DNA of 64,000 nucleotides from Membranipora membranacea (GCA_914767715.1 OU612073.1:19220001-19284000), one strand, 5' to 3'; numbered from the stretch's first letter, positions 38,401-52,401 are shown. Translations and numbers: made by a program. Notes: generated by a model from the sequence alone, not told the origin.

Positions 38401-38970
38401 AAACAAAACATTGAAATACTTTAGCCATGTATTGATCTGCCTTTATATTGCCAATTTCTATCTCGAGCAGTAACCATGGTTAACAGAAAATGTTGTATCT
38501 GTCAAAGCACTGTGGGTTATTTCAAGTGGCCGAAATCATACAGATTTAAACTTAGTGGTGTGACCAATGAACTAAGTTCATTGGTGTGACTACCTCAGGG
38601 ACATTTTCCCTATGATAATCACATGGACTCGACGTCGATTTGCTACAATTGCCTCCTGAATGATATTCAATCTCGCTCTCACTGGATCTGTTAACCTCCC
38701 TATAATTTTCACTCTCGCTGTCGGATGAGCTACAGTTGTAATTTTTGCCGTGCTTGATTTTGATCGTTTGCTTTGTCATTAAATTATGAAATTTTATACA
38801 CTATCCCATCAGCTAAGCCACATAACATGGGACAGATTAACTTTGCATTGTATTCACTCATTCATTCAATAGATAAATTCTGTGTGGTTTAATATTGTAT
38901 GCAGGGAATATCAAAACCACTGTGTCATAACAACAAGTCTTATTTACGAGATACTGTATATTCCCATTAT
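35430..38970. other. Gene-free stretch
   Basis: Short open frames at 35937-36173, 36579-36806 and 37498-37806 (+) and 38552-38779 (-, Ser/Glu-rich) have no family resemblance I can name. No exon series or RNA gene is seen. Confidence 0.45.
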
Positions 38971-38976
38971 AATCTA

Positions 38977-39050
38977 AGGTACTAAAATGGTACTATTTTC
39001 TACAAGTGATCACAACTCCAAAGGAGAAAAATAGTACCTTTTTAGTACCT
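38977..39050. repeat. Small inverted repeat
   Basis: GGTACTAAAATGGTACTATTT and a nearby AAATAGTACCTTTTTAGTACC form a stem of about 20 bp around a 30-base loop. It may be a tiny MITE; no function assigned. Confidence 0.7.
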
Positions 39051-39292
39051 TCTCATCCCAACTTTGAGTGAAAATAATTCTTAACTGGGCCACAGGCTGC
39101 TTTTGGACATAGCATAATGTTCTAAACTAGACTGAGACAAGCACTTTAAGGCATTATTATATAAATATTCTTATTCCCTAGAGTCTTAGCTTCGATTTGA
39201 TATATAGTGGTGCTTTGTTCCTTCCGATATCACGAAACGCCTTAACGGAGCAACTTTTTAGGGATCTGTCCGTTGACTAAATGTGTCAGATA

Positions 39293-39412
<120 letters not shown>

Positions 39413-40813
39413 TAAAAGTGTTTCTGTGTGCATATTGAAAAAAGCAGATTCAAAATAAATAATCAGTTGCTGAGATATTCGCCTGTTATTACAATTTTTT
39501 TAGAAGTGCTCTGCATCACTGTGTTCCCACTGTGTTATCTGAGGCTTTGTCAAGGTTACTTTTTAGATGAAAGTAGGACCTACATCCATTCAGTTATTTT
39601 AGCCTGCTAAGTGATTCACATGCATTGCCGTGGTTTCCTGTAAATTTAGTTATTTCCAGTCCTGTTAAGTAATATTTAGAGCTTCCAAACATGATGGTCA
39701 CTACAATGGCTGTAGACTATGGTGCACAATTAGCCTAAGTGTTCCTTGTCATTACATCTTAAAAGAAACATCATGTTTCGATGTCATCATATCCATTATA
39801 TTGCGTAAGTGGTTACTAGTCTGTTTAACATCCTCAACTTATTTTTGGCATTCTGCAAATTAAAAATCAATGATATACTTCCATTTGTATTAATAAAAGT
39901 ACCAACTATTAATGTGACCAAACAATTTATCATTTTTGACAGTAGTGTATCAAGGACTTTTTAAACCAAAAATATTACATAACAGTATATTGTAGTGCTG
40001 GATGATTCATCTATATAAACATATAAATATTCTAAACTGTATACTACAGGCTTAGAGCGTCTTCCCTAATTCATCATTGAACTTTGTTACTTGCAGAGAA
40101 AGTTTATCGGTATCTGAGATCAGCAAGATAAAGGAGAAATGTGGTCTGGTTGAAGATTTGCATTATAATTCAACTTAATAAATACCAAAAAACAGGATAG
40201 GAACAGGATATAGGAACATAAGATGATTTCAGTTATTTCATTACCAGCCAGAAGCCCTAGGGTGAATCAGATACAGGCAGGCTGTTCTATCACTTCATAT
40301 TAAGGTAAGTTCGGGAATGATGGTATATTTTTGATATTTCAAATCGGGTCATGAGTTATCACCCCATGCACTGTGACTAACAAAGGAAATGAAACATTCC
40401 TTGAATTCTTAACAAAATTAAACTGTTGAAGTCCTACACTGTACAACAGTAGTGTGCTCATATTGGTGTATTCAAAGCTCCAATGATCCGGTAATCCGTA
40501 GATAGTGAGTTACTAGCTTGAACGTCTGAATTGCTGGCTAAACAGCTCAATTGTTGATGTATCTTAGATTATGTACGGTAAGATTGAGTTATATAAACTG
40601 TAATCTGGTGCTATGTTGTACCATTAGTTAATCACTTACTACTTAAGTTCTGATGCAACGGTAGCCTTGATTCAAATCATATTCTGCAATAAACTCCGAG
40701 CTTACCCTGAAATTGTAGTATGAGGTGTGTCTAATAGCATTTGATAATAATTAAATACTTTCACCTTGTAGAGGATTTGAAGGGGGTTACCACGCACATT
40801 GCATATTTATACT

Positions 40814-40930
40814 GAGTACGCCAACTCTCTATAGCGAGTATGCCGACTCTATCTTAGTGGGAATGTAAGGAGTACGCCGACTCTATCTTATCCGGGAATA
40901 TAACGAGTACGCCGACTCTATCTTGTCTGG
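40814..40930. repeat. ~40-bp tandem repeat
   Basis: Three to four copies of a unit containing GAGTACGCCGACTCTATCTT, separated by variable GGGAAT-type spacers. Confidence 0.8.
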
Positions 40931-40963
40931 GACTATTATTGACCTGAATCTGGGACTAGCTTT

Positions 40964-41310
40964 GGGGGGGGGGGGGGGGGGGGTGGAGATATGGACAAAT
41001 ATGGTAGCCCTATTTATCTGGCAAGATAAATAAGAGGAGAGGGATATAGACAAGGTAATTACCCTATTTATCTGGCAAGACAAAATGGAGGGGAGGGATA
41101 TGGACAAATCTAGTGACCCTATTTATCCAGCAAGGTAAATGGAAGGGAAGGGATATAGACAAGGTAGTAACCCTATATATCTGGCAAGACAAATAGGAGG
41201 GGAGGACTATGGACAAATCTAATGACCTTATTTATCTGGCAGGATAAATGTGGGGGACGGGGGATATGGAGAACGTAGTAACCCTATTTATTGGTCAAGA
41301 TAAATGGGAG
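40964..41310. repeat. Poly-G tract followed by 54-bp tandem repeats
   Basis: A 20-base G run is followed by six imperfect units of about 54 bp. Each contains GGATATGGACAAAT or GGATATAGACAAGG, then CCCTATTTATCTGGCAAG. Alternate units share variants, so the higher-order unit may be 108 bp. Confidence 0.85.
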
Positions 41311-41443
41311 GGAACGGCTCTGGGATTGAAATACCTGTGCAAAATAGCTGGGAAGATAATTGGACTGGCCTAATAATAACTGGAATTAAGGTCAATGGTT
41401 GCAGTGGTGCAATGGGGGTTTTCACTTAGCCTCTACCTACTAC

Positions 41444-42697
41444 TGTGAGGGACGAAAAACGCACACTCCCGTAACTTTAATATTAATTACAGGAGTGTAA
41501 GGTCCCGTCCTGCACACTTCTTGTGTTTGTCATATAAATTTATAATTCAAATATTAATAGTATAATTATCGCTTTGATTGGTTTGACACAAGGTAAATTT
41601 TGGTTCTATTTTGTGTAATGGTGTATGTGTAATTGTGTTACTATATAATGTGTAATGGTTAGCACTCTTAACTTTATGGACCTCTGAAATCCACCTAAGC
41701 AATCATTAACTTGATTATGTGTGATTCCGCAAAGTTCGGCCTAAACATGTGGTTGAGTCACGAACAAATGGTTGCCCGTACTCTAAAAGTAAAATGACCG
41801 TCTAAAATTCAATATAAAAATATAATTTATAGGTAATAAGGATAAATATGACTGCAGTTATCAAATATTGGATTTTAGCAAAAGGTAGCGCGACTAGTAA
41901 TAAAATAACTGGTATACTCTGACTAAATGCTCGCAAGGACGACTCAATGTATGAGGTGACAACTTCACCTTCAATAAGACAAGATTCACTTGATCCTCTG
42001 CAGGAAATTACAAAAGGCAGACTCGCCAATAACGATGGAGCTTCAACAAAATTATAACCGATGATCGGTCGATATAACCAAGGACTTACCTTTGCCTTGA
42101 ATTGGAGCTTTATAATAATTATTTTATCAAACAAATTTCAACCTGAATATTGCCACACAATATTAATAAGAGTTTTCACAATTGTGATAAACTTACCTCG
42201 TTAATTTGTCTGACGGAAAGATGCTCGCTCCCTTCGGCCGGAATTCAATATGTATGTTTCTGAGTAATTCAGTAATTTCACCAAGTTCTTAATGTGGAGT
42301 AGACATTTATTTAATTATAATTATTCCATAAAAATTAATCCAAGTAAATTGCACATAACACAACCTTCGTCAAGGCTGTACCAAAAAGTATAAGTTTAAA
42401 AATCAATATTCTTATCAGATAAATCAATGTTAACTAATCCTAAACTATTCCTAAGATGAGCTACTGCTTGCGTTTTCTGCTACTCTTTATATAGTCACAG
42501 GAATGAGGAGAGGGAGCTGGTTGGTCACAGCAGGGGTCGATCCTTAATCGTTTCAATCGGTCGCTTAAATGTCGACATTATTACAACACTTTCTTTGTGC
42601 CTGCATACAAAGGTCTTGCTACCTTTCTAAAGGGCTCTCGAACATTCTTATAGAGTTCTCGAACGGTCTTACTCCAGTTTAACTATTGTCCCTCATA
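41444..42697. mobile_element. Possible solo LTR or TIR element
   Basis: The interval starts TGTGAGGGAC and ends GTCCCTCATA, near-perfect inverted ends of the TG...CA type, 1.25 kb apart. Inside are a TATA-like CTTTATATAG near 42485 and a 110-codon minus frame with no known domain. No matching target-site duplication is evident, so the assignment is weak. Confidence 0.35.
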
Positions 42698-43091
42698 AGA
42701 TAGTAATCTTTTCATCATCCTGGCTGTTTTGATTTCTCAATAGCATCGGCATTGAATGATCTTATTCAGACGTTAGCTCTTAAACCATAAAGTTTTGGTC
42801 ACTATATCTTTATATAACTAAGAATCTAAAATCAATGATCACTAAACCTTAGGTTTGGTTCATTGCTAAAATTATCGAAGCTAAGGAAGCTAAGAAAAGT
42901 AATATCGTGCAGTAAATTATAAAACATTGTAGCAACTGGAATTTAAAATCATGAGAATCTAAAATAATGTCATACATTAAATCATAAAAAATATTATAGA
43001 AGTTAGAATCTAAAATATGAAAATCTGTAATAATCTCAAGTAAATTAGAAATAACAGCTAAAAGTGGTAAACCATCATAATAAAAAATTGC

Positions 43092-43832
43092 ACATTAAAG
43101 ATCTCCTAGCAGGGTTCCATACAAGACAAATCAGCAAAACCATGTCGTGCGCGAGAGTCTTTTACATACCTGTTCAAATTTTCATTGTATTTGAACAAAT
43201 AGGGGCCCCTTGGCAGCTTCTCAAATACACCCATGTCTATCAGCCGCCTCAAAAACATGCCTCAGTTGATGAAGGCTTTTGATGATGCGTGTTGTTTCCA
43301 CATGATTATATATACCATTCATACTGAGTGCCTATTGGCTAATAACTAAGCATAAGTCATGTGACCTTTGGGGTATAATGCCTGGTTAAAATCAGATGTA
43401 ATTTGACTATTTCATTATCCAGAATGTGTTGGTGAGTTTGAAATGAGAATACAGACAAAAATGTTGAGGATTAAATCGACTGATACATAAAAAAAAACAA
43501 CAATAACACAGTTTAGTGCAAAATTCAGTTTTTAATGTGAGTTGATAAGCCATAAGGTCACATGACTTATGCTTAGTTATTAGCCAATAGGAACTCAGTA
43601 TGAATGGTATATATAATCATGAGGAAACAACACGCATCATCAAAAGCCTTCATCAACTGAGGCATGTTTTCGAGGCGGCTGATAGACATTGATGTATTTG
43701 AGAAGCTGCCAAGGGGGCCCTATTTGTTCAAATGCAATGAAAGTTTGACCAGGTATGTAGAAGACTCTCGCGCACGACATGGTGTTGCTAATTCGTCTCG
43801 TATGGTGAACCCTGCTTAGGGACCTTTAATGT
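43092..43832. mobile_element. Foldback/MITE-like element, copy 2
   Basis: Arms of about 280 bp (43092-43372 and 43555-43832) are inverted copies. The left begins ACATTAAAG...AGCAGGGTTC, and the right ends GAACCCTGCTTAGGGACCTT. A ~180-bp AT-rich loop separates them. It shares arm sequence with the element at 23.2 kb and has no coding capacity. Confidence 0.85.
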
Positions 43833-45266
43833 ATCAGTTATCAGGTACTTACACTACCCACAGGAGGCTACAGTCCAACAACAGAGTACAACAAGGCAAC
43901 ATTATGTCAAGGCAGGGAGGTCTGCCAGCAGGCAGAACTCAAGAACTTACTTCAGTGTGTTGAGTCAATGAACGAGGGAGTTCATTGGTTGAGTTCAGTA
44001 TGGCACTGTATTGGTTACTGTTGACTGGTTTAAATTTTAGGTGTGGTTGCTGCAGCTGCAAAATGCTAACTGGTTTGATTACACTCGTGCCGTGTTAATA
44101 AAAGCATAGAATTAGGCTAACAATGATTATGTAATATGATACCGGCAGGCTGTGGAAAATTACTGAGCATTTCATGGAAATTCACAGAAAATGCAAGTAC
44201 ACTGGCTATGGAAACAATATTGGGTGGGTTGGTAAAAGTTAAATTTAGAAAAGTTACTAAAATGATGAGTCCTTCTAAAGGGAAGACAACTAAAATGAAA
44301 CATGAATTTAGTCAGCCAGCTGTGGTGGAAAATCCACCACAACCTCCATACATGACTTGCTTGATACTCACACCAAAGAGAAAGCGACTAAACCATTTTG
44401 GGGAATGAGCCGTGTCTTTCATGCCATTTGTGTGTGAAAGCTTTCCCTCTTGTAATTACAGACCTTCTCCGATAGCCATATTCTACAGCAGAGTTTTATT
44501 GAAGCCTTTATTTAATACTTTTGCCTCCAAAATCCATTCGAATCACGAGCAGATAACATCTTTCATATTGGAGTCATTTCTGTATCAAAGCCTACGGTTG
44601 TAGGGATTGTACTAATGTGGCTTAGGAGGATTCTGATGTCGGATGCCCCTTCTGACACCAATCCAATCCGCAATCGGCAGGGAATCGAATTGATTGAAAA
44701 ACTCTTCCATACCCATTGTACAACCGCCATGTTTCTTCTCATTACTATTCAAGAACTCTTGGATTCAAATTTTTAAAAAAAGTATTGACCTTTTTAAGTA
44801 ATTTGACCTCTTTTCCTCAGTATCTGGTAATGGCATATTTTATCATCACAAAAATCCCTTTTGTGTCAATCCCAGCCTATAGAACAGTTGTTTCCAACAG
44901 CATGAGATATTTTGTTACCTCGTGAGGTGCGAGTAATTCAGTGAAATCACCGCACAATACTTTGAGCATAGATACCATAATCATTGTTTATCACGATTTT
45001 GTCCTTGCATTGAGGTGATGAGATATATCATCTAATTACAATCAAATTATTGGAAACAACTCCAGATTACAAACAATCATGATGGCTTTACAAAAACCGC
45101 AATTCTGGTTGAAATGCTTGAACAAGGGCTTAGGAGAATTTCTTGTCTAACAGTGCTCAAACTCTGCTGGGCTGTTTGTAGACACATTCTGAGATCAACG
45201 GTTGTTGATAATGGTGTGCTAGCCAATGGGGCAGCTACAGTTTTCCCACATTATATCCCCAGTACC

Positions 45267-47482
45267 TGTAATTATGGCGGTTTTGATCTGTCCAAAACCG
45301 CCACCTCTATGTTGTCTGAGTCAATTTCTAAATCAAACGGCATGTTTGGTCTGACCAAAACCACTACAGTAGCTGCCAGGGCCGTATCCTACGGCACGGC
45401 TGCTAGGGCCTGGCCCTACCAATAATAGATAATTATCAAAGTTGAGAAAAGGTCAAAAATGGCATAATAAACCAATATAACATATGACCCCCTTACACAA
45501 TTTTTCATAATCACTCAGTTTAATGACAACATGACAATAACATTAGCTTATTTCCTCTCACTGATCAGACATGATCATTTGCTTAGAGTGAAGTACAACA
45601 CATCACCCAGTTTATTTATCCAACTGCTAGGTCTTTAGGGCTAATTTTGGATTTCCCACAGCCCTCAATGATAGCTAATGAATTTCATCAGTCTATTATC
45701 AACATTGTTATGTAAAGAGCTCATGGTCAGGTACATCCAGCTTATTTAAAGCAACTTCTGCAAGTTCTGCAAGGAAAAAGCTTCAAGCATTCATCTACAG
45801 GTGAGCTGGTACATGCAAAGCAAATATTTAATGGCTAAACTGGCAGTTCCTTCCTATTCCTACCTAATTATGCCCACACTGAGACTGAGTTCATTTTCCA
45901 CATCTTCTCTAGACTAACCAACCAAAGTGAGGTTGAGAGTTTACTGTTGGCAGATCCATTGGACAATAGATTCAAATGTAAGTGGAAAGTTACCCTCCCT
46001 GTCCAAGGGAGCAGAAGTGCCCCAGCATCAAAGATGTAACTATCCATGCTGCCTCATGGGATTCGGCTAATAGCACAAATTGATAGACATGTCAATGCTT
46101 AGGAGAGGAGTTGTATAGATAGCCAGAATTTGGTGTCATTGTTCAACTTCATGTGGCGTAATCAATAAATTGCTACCAAGCTAATGCTATATGGCATTGT
46201 TTCATCAACCTCACGATAAAAGCTGTGCTCTGTGTATATTTGTCAGATGTTGATCCGCCAAAGGAAGGCCAAGTGAGAAGGACACCTGTCCGGTTAGACG
46301 ACTGTAATGGGACTGGTGTGATGTTATCCATAAAAGAGAAAAGTCACCAGCTTTATATGGAGGTTTTTGACCTGGCCATAAACGGCATCAAAGCCAGGTT
46401 CGAGCAGAAGGGCATCGAATTGCTCTTGCAGATCGAGTTGCTCCTTTGCTCTGGTGCAAATCCTGCCACATCCACATCCACAATATGTGATGCTTATGGC
46501 TTTGATAGCTTTGATCTTGAGGCCGAATTGAGGGTTTATAAGAAGGACGACGACATTGTGAAATACGATATCACAACTGTGATAGCGTCTTATAAAAATA
46601 ACCTAATAATAAACAAGTCATTATATCCTATCATATTCAAAATTTTGAAACTGAGTGTAGTGTTACCCGCCACAAATGCGTCTAGTGAGCGCTCATTCTT
46701 TGCTCTCAGTAGGCTCAAGACAGCTGGGCGTACATCAATGATGCAGGATAGATTAAATCATCTATTACTGCTACATGTTCACAAGAACAAAACGGATACA
46801 CTGGACATTCAATCTGTCATCAGAGATTTTGTTCAGTGTCATCCAAGTAGAGAAAGTTCCATTGCGGTGTATAAGTAAGGCTTGGTCAATTCGATAGTTA
46901 TGGATATATCATTATTTTTGTTGGCACAATATAAAGAATAATTGGTATAGACAGTTAAAATAAAACTCACACATAAACCCAAACCAGAAGATAGCCTTGT
47001 AGTGCAAATAATAGTGTTCTTGTGCGATAATTTTGCCTTAAAAGCTGAAGGATACCCCCCTGGTAGCTGCACATCCTACTTGTAATCTCTTGAGTGGCGG
47101 TTTTGGTCGACCAAAAGAGTCACATAATTGGTATTGACCATAGGATCCATAAGCACTAGCTATGTTTCTATTTCCTAACTATTAAAAGTTTAATTGCAAA
47201 GCACTTGTCACCAATACATAGCACTGGCAAGGTTTCTGGTCTTGAGGAAATAACGAATAGTATATGTCACATGATGAGTCTATCTATGGTTGGAGTTTTG
47301 CTCACCGGCTGAAATAAGAATTCCTTATTTGCGGTTTTGGTCAACCAAAACCGCCACTCAAGATAATACAAGTAGGATGTGCAGCTACTGTGGCGGTTTT
47401 GGTCAGACGAAACATGCCATTTAATTTAGAAATTGACTAAGACAACATAGAGGTGAGGGTTATGGTAACCGCCATAATTATA
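45267..47482 (+). mobile_element. hAT-like DNA transposon with inverted ends
   Basis: Terminal segments 45267-45380 and about 47388-47482 are inverted copies (TAATTATGGCGGTT outermost, then CACCTCTATGTTGTCT and GGCATGTTT). They enclose a transposase remnant. Palindromic CGGTTTTGGTC/GACCAAAACCG motifs recur near both ends (45275-45302, 47087-47116, 47330-47362, 47390-47412) and may be subterminal transposase sites. The expected 8-bp target duplication is not visible. Confidence 0.7.
45900..46878 (+). pseudogene. hAT transposase remnant (dimerisation domain)
   Basis: Cuts and moves the surrounding element when intact. A piece at about 45930-45985 reads LLLADPLDNRFKCKW, matching the LDPRFK-type motif of hAT transposases, but stops follow. 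The frame 46225-46878 runs 217 codons and ends in the hAT C-terminal dimerisation region: VVLPATNASSERSFFALSRL, then KTAGRTSMMQDRLNHLLLLH. The N-terminal BED finger and catalytic core are not readable, so the gene is incomplete. It is most like ZMYM1-type hAT relatives, by inference. Confidence 0.85.
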
Positions 47483-48129
47483 GACGCTGGGGATTTTATG
47501 TTGGAAAAATTTGCGGTTTTGGTCAACTGTAGGCAGCATAGTACATTATTGTAAACCTACCGGCTCATCTTTTGAATGCCATAATGCCAAGCTGTACTAA
47601 ACAACTGTTTGACCAATGAAGGGCCTGAAATTACACATTGGCCCACATTCAATCGAAACCTATTTCAGAATGTGTGAAGAATTATAATTCCAAATTTTAA
47701 ATGATCTTAAATATTAAAAGTAATGCATTCATTGTTTTCGATGGTGTCCATGTTGGTAGTGGAAATGTGCATTAAGTTGGAGGGAAATTTTGATTGGTGC
47801 TCTTTCAAGGCCTGTTAACAATTTGGCGCTGCTTAGAATTTATAAGAAGTGATATAATTATTCAAATACATGTTCTGAGCTATTTTGAGTGGCTAATCAT
47901 GGTGTTTTATGTTTTGAATCAGGATTTTGTAGCTCGCAAGACAGCATGATTCATAAATAATACAATTGGGAAGAAAATAGACCTGTTGTACCAACAGAAT
48001 TAAAAGTTATGCTTGCATGTTCATGGTACATATAACAATCTTTGCCTGTTCGTTTCTGGAGTTTTTGCTCTTCCCTTTGTATGAACTGTTATACTCTCTT
48101 TAAAGAGGGCTATTCTAACCCATTAGTCT

Positions 48130-48795
48130 GCTCTTGATTACTCCACAGCCTCCAGTTTGGCAAAGGATATTTCAGTGCAACGGATCCAGCAGTCATGCCA
48201 TAATAGACTATCAATTTTTCAATTTCAAACTTTTACTGTTTGTGATATTTTATACATTAATGGTAGTGTAATTGATAAAGTTTATCATTTTAGATACATT
48301 GGTACTATTTTTAGTAATAGTCCTAAATGGCATGAGAACTCTTTATGTATTAATAGCGAGTTACGCTCAAGATTCTTTGCTTTTTCCAAATTTAAAGCCT
48401 AGTGTCTCTCAGAAAGATCATTTTATCAAAATGCTTAATTTTCCAATTCTTACTTATAATATCGAGTTGTTGTATTTTTCATCAACTGTTCAAGAACGAA
48501 CCCGACTTTTTAAATATTTTATACGTAACCATTTTTCTGTAGATATAACTAGCTACGTAGTCGAGATGATTCATATTTTAGCCACAAACTATGCCAACTG
48601 GGATGAACATATTTTGCATAACTGCTTTTCATGCTCAAGGTCCCAATACCTTTTGCCAAAAGAAAGGATCAGCAGATTTCTAAATAGTTTTATACCTGTT
48701 AGTATTAAGATTTTAAATAACAGAGACATTCCAACACTTTCATTGTAACATGCCATTGACAATATTACCACATAAATCTAATTTAATCTAATCTA
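48130..48795 (+). pseudogene. LINE reverse-transcriptase C-terminal fragment
   Basis: A first frame (to about 48400) reads NGSVIDKVYHFRYIGTIFSN then INSELRSRFFAF, resembling the RT thumb region of non-LTR retrotransposons (Y-x-YLG-x-I...). The continuation switches frame near 48.39 kb: SQKDHFIKMLNFPILTYNIE then LLYFSSTVQERTRLFKYFIR, like the segment after RT. It ends at 48748 and is followed by a TAATTTAATCTAATCTAA tail of the kind that ends 3' LINE copies. A 5'-truncated dead copy. Confidence 0.65.
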
Positions 48796-49656
48796 AGTCT
48801 TTTTAATGATGAGTTTTCACCTCATTGTATAGCATTCCTTTGAATTTTATCATTTTAATACTATAGCCATATGAATAAATCAATTAGTCAATTTTGAAAA
48901 CTGGCCAAACTTTCTTTCTCAGAAAGAATCATCTCTGTTCCGTTTTCTTGGATAGATATTAATAATAAGTGAAAGAAATACTTCTAGTTCATTTCTGATA
49001 CCATTTGGGAATTTTAACTTGAGAAAATACTGGTAGTGACTGAATCAACAGTGCAAGTGCAATGAGCATAATTAACTCCTTTGATCGGAATGTTCAATGG
49101 AAGGAGAATGTGTAAGCATGTCTGGTCTGAAACTAGTCGGACAACCTGTCTACATGATCATGAATAATAACAGTATTCACAATATGTCAGTGATACCTAA
49201 AACTGTGGACTGGCTGAAAAAGAGAGGTTCATTGTGATTCTTCTAGGTCAGCAGAAACTGTGAATACACAGCTGCTCAAAAGAAAATGTGTGCTATAATT
49301 CAAAATCACTACTGCAGCGTATGAAATTGCTACCACAAATGGTGAATGGCTCTACAGTTTTCCAGGAATTTCTGTAAGCGTCATTGTGTATCCTTGTCAG
49401 ATCTTTAATTCAAGAAGGGGCTGCTTTTGACGAAAATGTTGATGACTACTTCACAATCATGACTCATATTGATACTGAATTTAAATAACAGTGTTTCCCA
49501 TGTGTTTCTACCGGCGAGTTGCCATTTTACAGATCATGGAAGCTGCTAAGTCTACATGATTTATAGCTTCATTGATAGCGGCTACAACCGGATCAAGCAT
49601 CTCGCACTATGATTATGATCGTGCAGAGTTTAGTGCCGCGGATGTTTGGTTCTAGG

Positions 49657-51640
49657 GGTATAGATAGATATACTATAGATAGATGTATATACTAGAGATA
49701 GATATACTAGAGATAGATATACTAGAGATATATATATACTAGATATATATATACTAGAGATAGATATACTAGAGATATATATATACTATAGATATATATA
49801 CTAGAGATATATATACTGTAGATAGATATACTAGAGATATATATACTAGAGATATATATACTAGAGATAGGTATACTATAGATAGATAGATATACTAGAG
49901 ATAGATATACTATAGATAGATATACTATTGATAGATATACTAGAGATAGATATACTAGAGATAGATAGATATACTATAGATAGATATACTATAGATAGAT
50001 ATACTATAGATAGATATACTATAGATAGATAGATATACTATAGATAGATAGATATACTAGAGATAGATATACTATAGATAGATATACTATAGATAGATAT
50101 ACTATAGATATATATACTAGAGATAGATATACTAGAGATATATATACTATAGATAGATGGATATACTAGAGATATATATACTAGAGATAGATATACTATA
50201 GATAGATAGATATACTATAGATAGATAGATATACTATAGATAGATATACTATAGATAGATATACTATAGATAGATAGATATACTATAGATAGATATACTA
50301 TAGATAGATATACTAGAGATAGATATACTATAGACAGATATACTATAGATAGATATACTATAGATAGATATACTATAGATATATATACTAGAGATAGATA
50401 TACTAGAGATATATATACTATAGATAGATGGATATACTAGAGATATATATACTAGAGATAGATATACTATAGATAGATAGATATACTATAGATAGATAGA
50501 TATACTATAGATAGATATACTATAGATAGATATACTATAGATAGATAGATATACTATAGATAGATATACTATAGATAGATATACTAGAGATAGATATACT
50601 ATAGACAGATATACTATAGATAGATATACTATAGATAGATATACTATAGATAGATGGATATACTAGAGATATATATGCTAGAGATAGATATACTAGAGAT
50701 ATATATACTAGAGATAGATATACTAGAGATAGATATACTAGAGATAGATAAACTAGAGATAGATATACTAGAGATAGATATACTAGAGATAGATATACTA
50801 GAGATAGATATACTAGAGATAGATATACTAGAGATAGATATACTAGAGATAGATATACTAGAGATATATATACTATAGATAGATGGATATACTAGAGATA
50901 TATATACTAGAGATAGATATACTATAGATAGATAGATATACTATAGATAGATAGATATACTATAGATAGATATACTATAGATAGATATACTATAGATAGA
51001 TATACTAAAGATAGATGGATATACTAGAGATATATATACTAGAGATAGATATACTAGAGATAGATATACTAGAGATATATATACTAGAGATATATATACT
51101 AGAGATAGGTATACTAGCGATAGATATACTAGAGATATATATACTAGAGATATATATATACTAGAGATGGATGTACTAGAGATAGACGTACTAGAGATAT
51201 ATATATATACTAGAGATAGATATACTAGAGATAGATATACTAGAGATAGATATACTAGAGATATATATACTAGAGATAGATATACTAGAGATATATATAT
51301 ACTAGAGACGGATGTACTAGAGATAGACGTACTAGAGATATATATATATACTAGAGATAGATATACTAGAGATAGATATACTAGAGATATATATACTAGA
51401 GATAGATATACTAGAGATATATATACTAGAGATATATATATACTAGAGATATATATACTAGAGATATATATACTAGAGATAGATATACTATAGATAGATA
51501 TACTAGAGATATATATACTAGAGATAGATATACTAGAGATATATATACTAGAGATATATACACTAGAGATAGGTATACTAGCGATAGATATACTAGAGAT
51601 AGGTATACTAGAGATAGGTATACTAGATATGGATATATAA
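49657..51640. repeat. ~2-kb minisatellite of TACTAGAGATAGATA variants
   Basis: The whole stretch is built from 12-16 bp units such as ATACTATAGATAG and ATACTAGAGATAT in mixed order. Longer blocks are themselves repeated, for example 50135-50400 and 50400-50660. Long frames of ILEID or SLVY repeats are by-products. Length and order are likely polymorphic or mis-assembled. Confidence 0.95.
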
Positions 51641-51799
51641 TGAAACAATAGAATGAAAGATCATCAGGTTTCCTCCCACACAACCTAGCTCACAAATGCT
51701 TTATAGCTCATGACATAACTGGGATCTTGGATGCAATTAATCTAAATATTCCACGATTTTTAAATTTAATTTCTTTGGGAAATATTAAGTGCAGTATGT

Positions 51800-51960
51800 G
51801 TTACAGATGATTTGGTGGAATAGCTAAGTAAAGTTAAGCTAAGTAAATTATTAGAAGATGAAAGTGGACAACAACCGACACTGTTCTAATTGTGACGGTT
51901 GTCTACTTTTATCTTCTAATAATTTAGTCAACTTAGAATTCCACCAAATCGTCTGTAGCA
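51800..51960. repeat. Large near-perfect hairpin (MITE-like)
   Basis: Inner arms AAATTATTAGAAGATGAAAG...GGACAACAACC and GGTTGTCTACTTTTATCTTC...TAATAATTT lie around a ~20-base loop. Outer arms (GATTTGGTGGAAT / ATTCCACCAAATC) extend the stem to about 160 bp. No coding capacity. Confidence 0.85.
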
Positions 51961-52401
51961 GGTATGCACTATATAAAATATGTACTTAATTAAAAGATAT
52001 GCACTTAATTAACTCTTATCTCATCTGCAAGGAGGACAGTGAATGCGGAGAATGCTTTTCATGTGCAGCCTGGATGCCTGGTCTGCAAGTGGATTATTCA
52101 TATAAAAACAGTGAACACATGTTGCAGATTCATTCGCAGGACTCTTTCAGACCTTTCTTGGTGAACAGGTAAATGAATTTGTTGCTATTGAAATCCGAAA
52201 TGACATTGATATATATTTTTTTTAATTTGAAGCATTTGTGTTTCATCCTCAACTCTCAGCAATGGCTTACCTTTGCAATAATTTAATTTATCTCTAACTG
52301 TTTTAATCAATTGTGTTTTTCGGCGTCATACCACCAACACTGTCTTATCAAATAATCAATAATCAATTTCAGACTTGGCTCAACTGAATAAATCGTTCAT
52401 C

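Noticed and set aside
49657-51640. Long open frames of up to 235 codons of Ser/Leu/Val/Tyr or Ile/Leu/Glu/Asp repeats
   Set aside because: They are created by the minisatellite on both strands; no start context, splice sites or domain.
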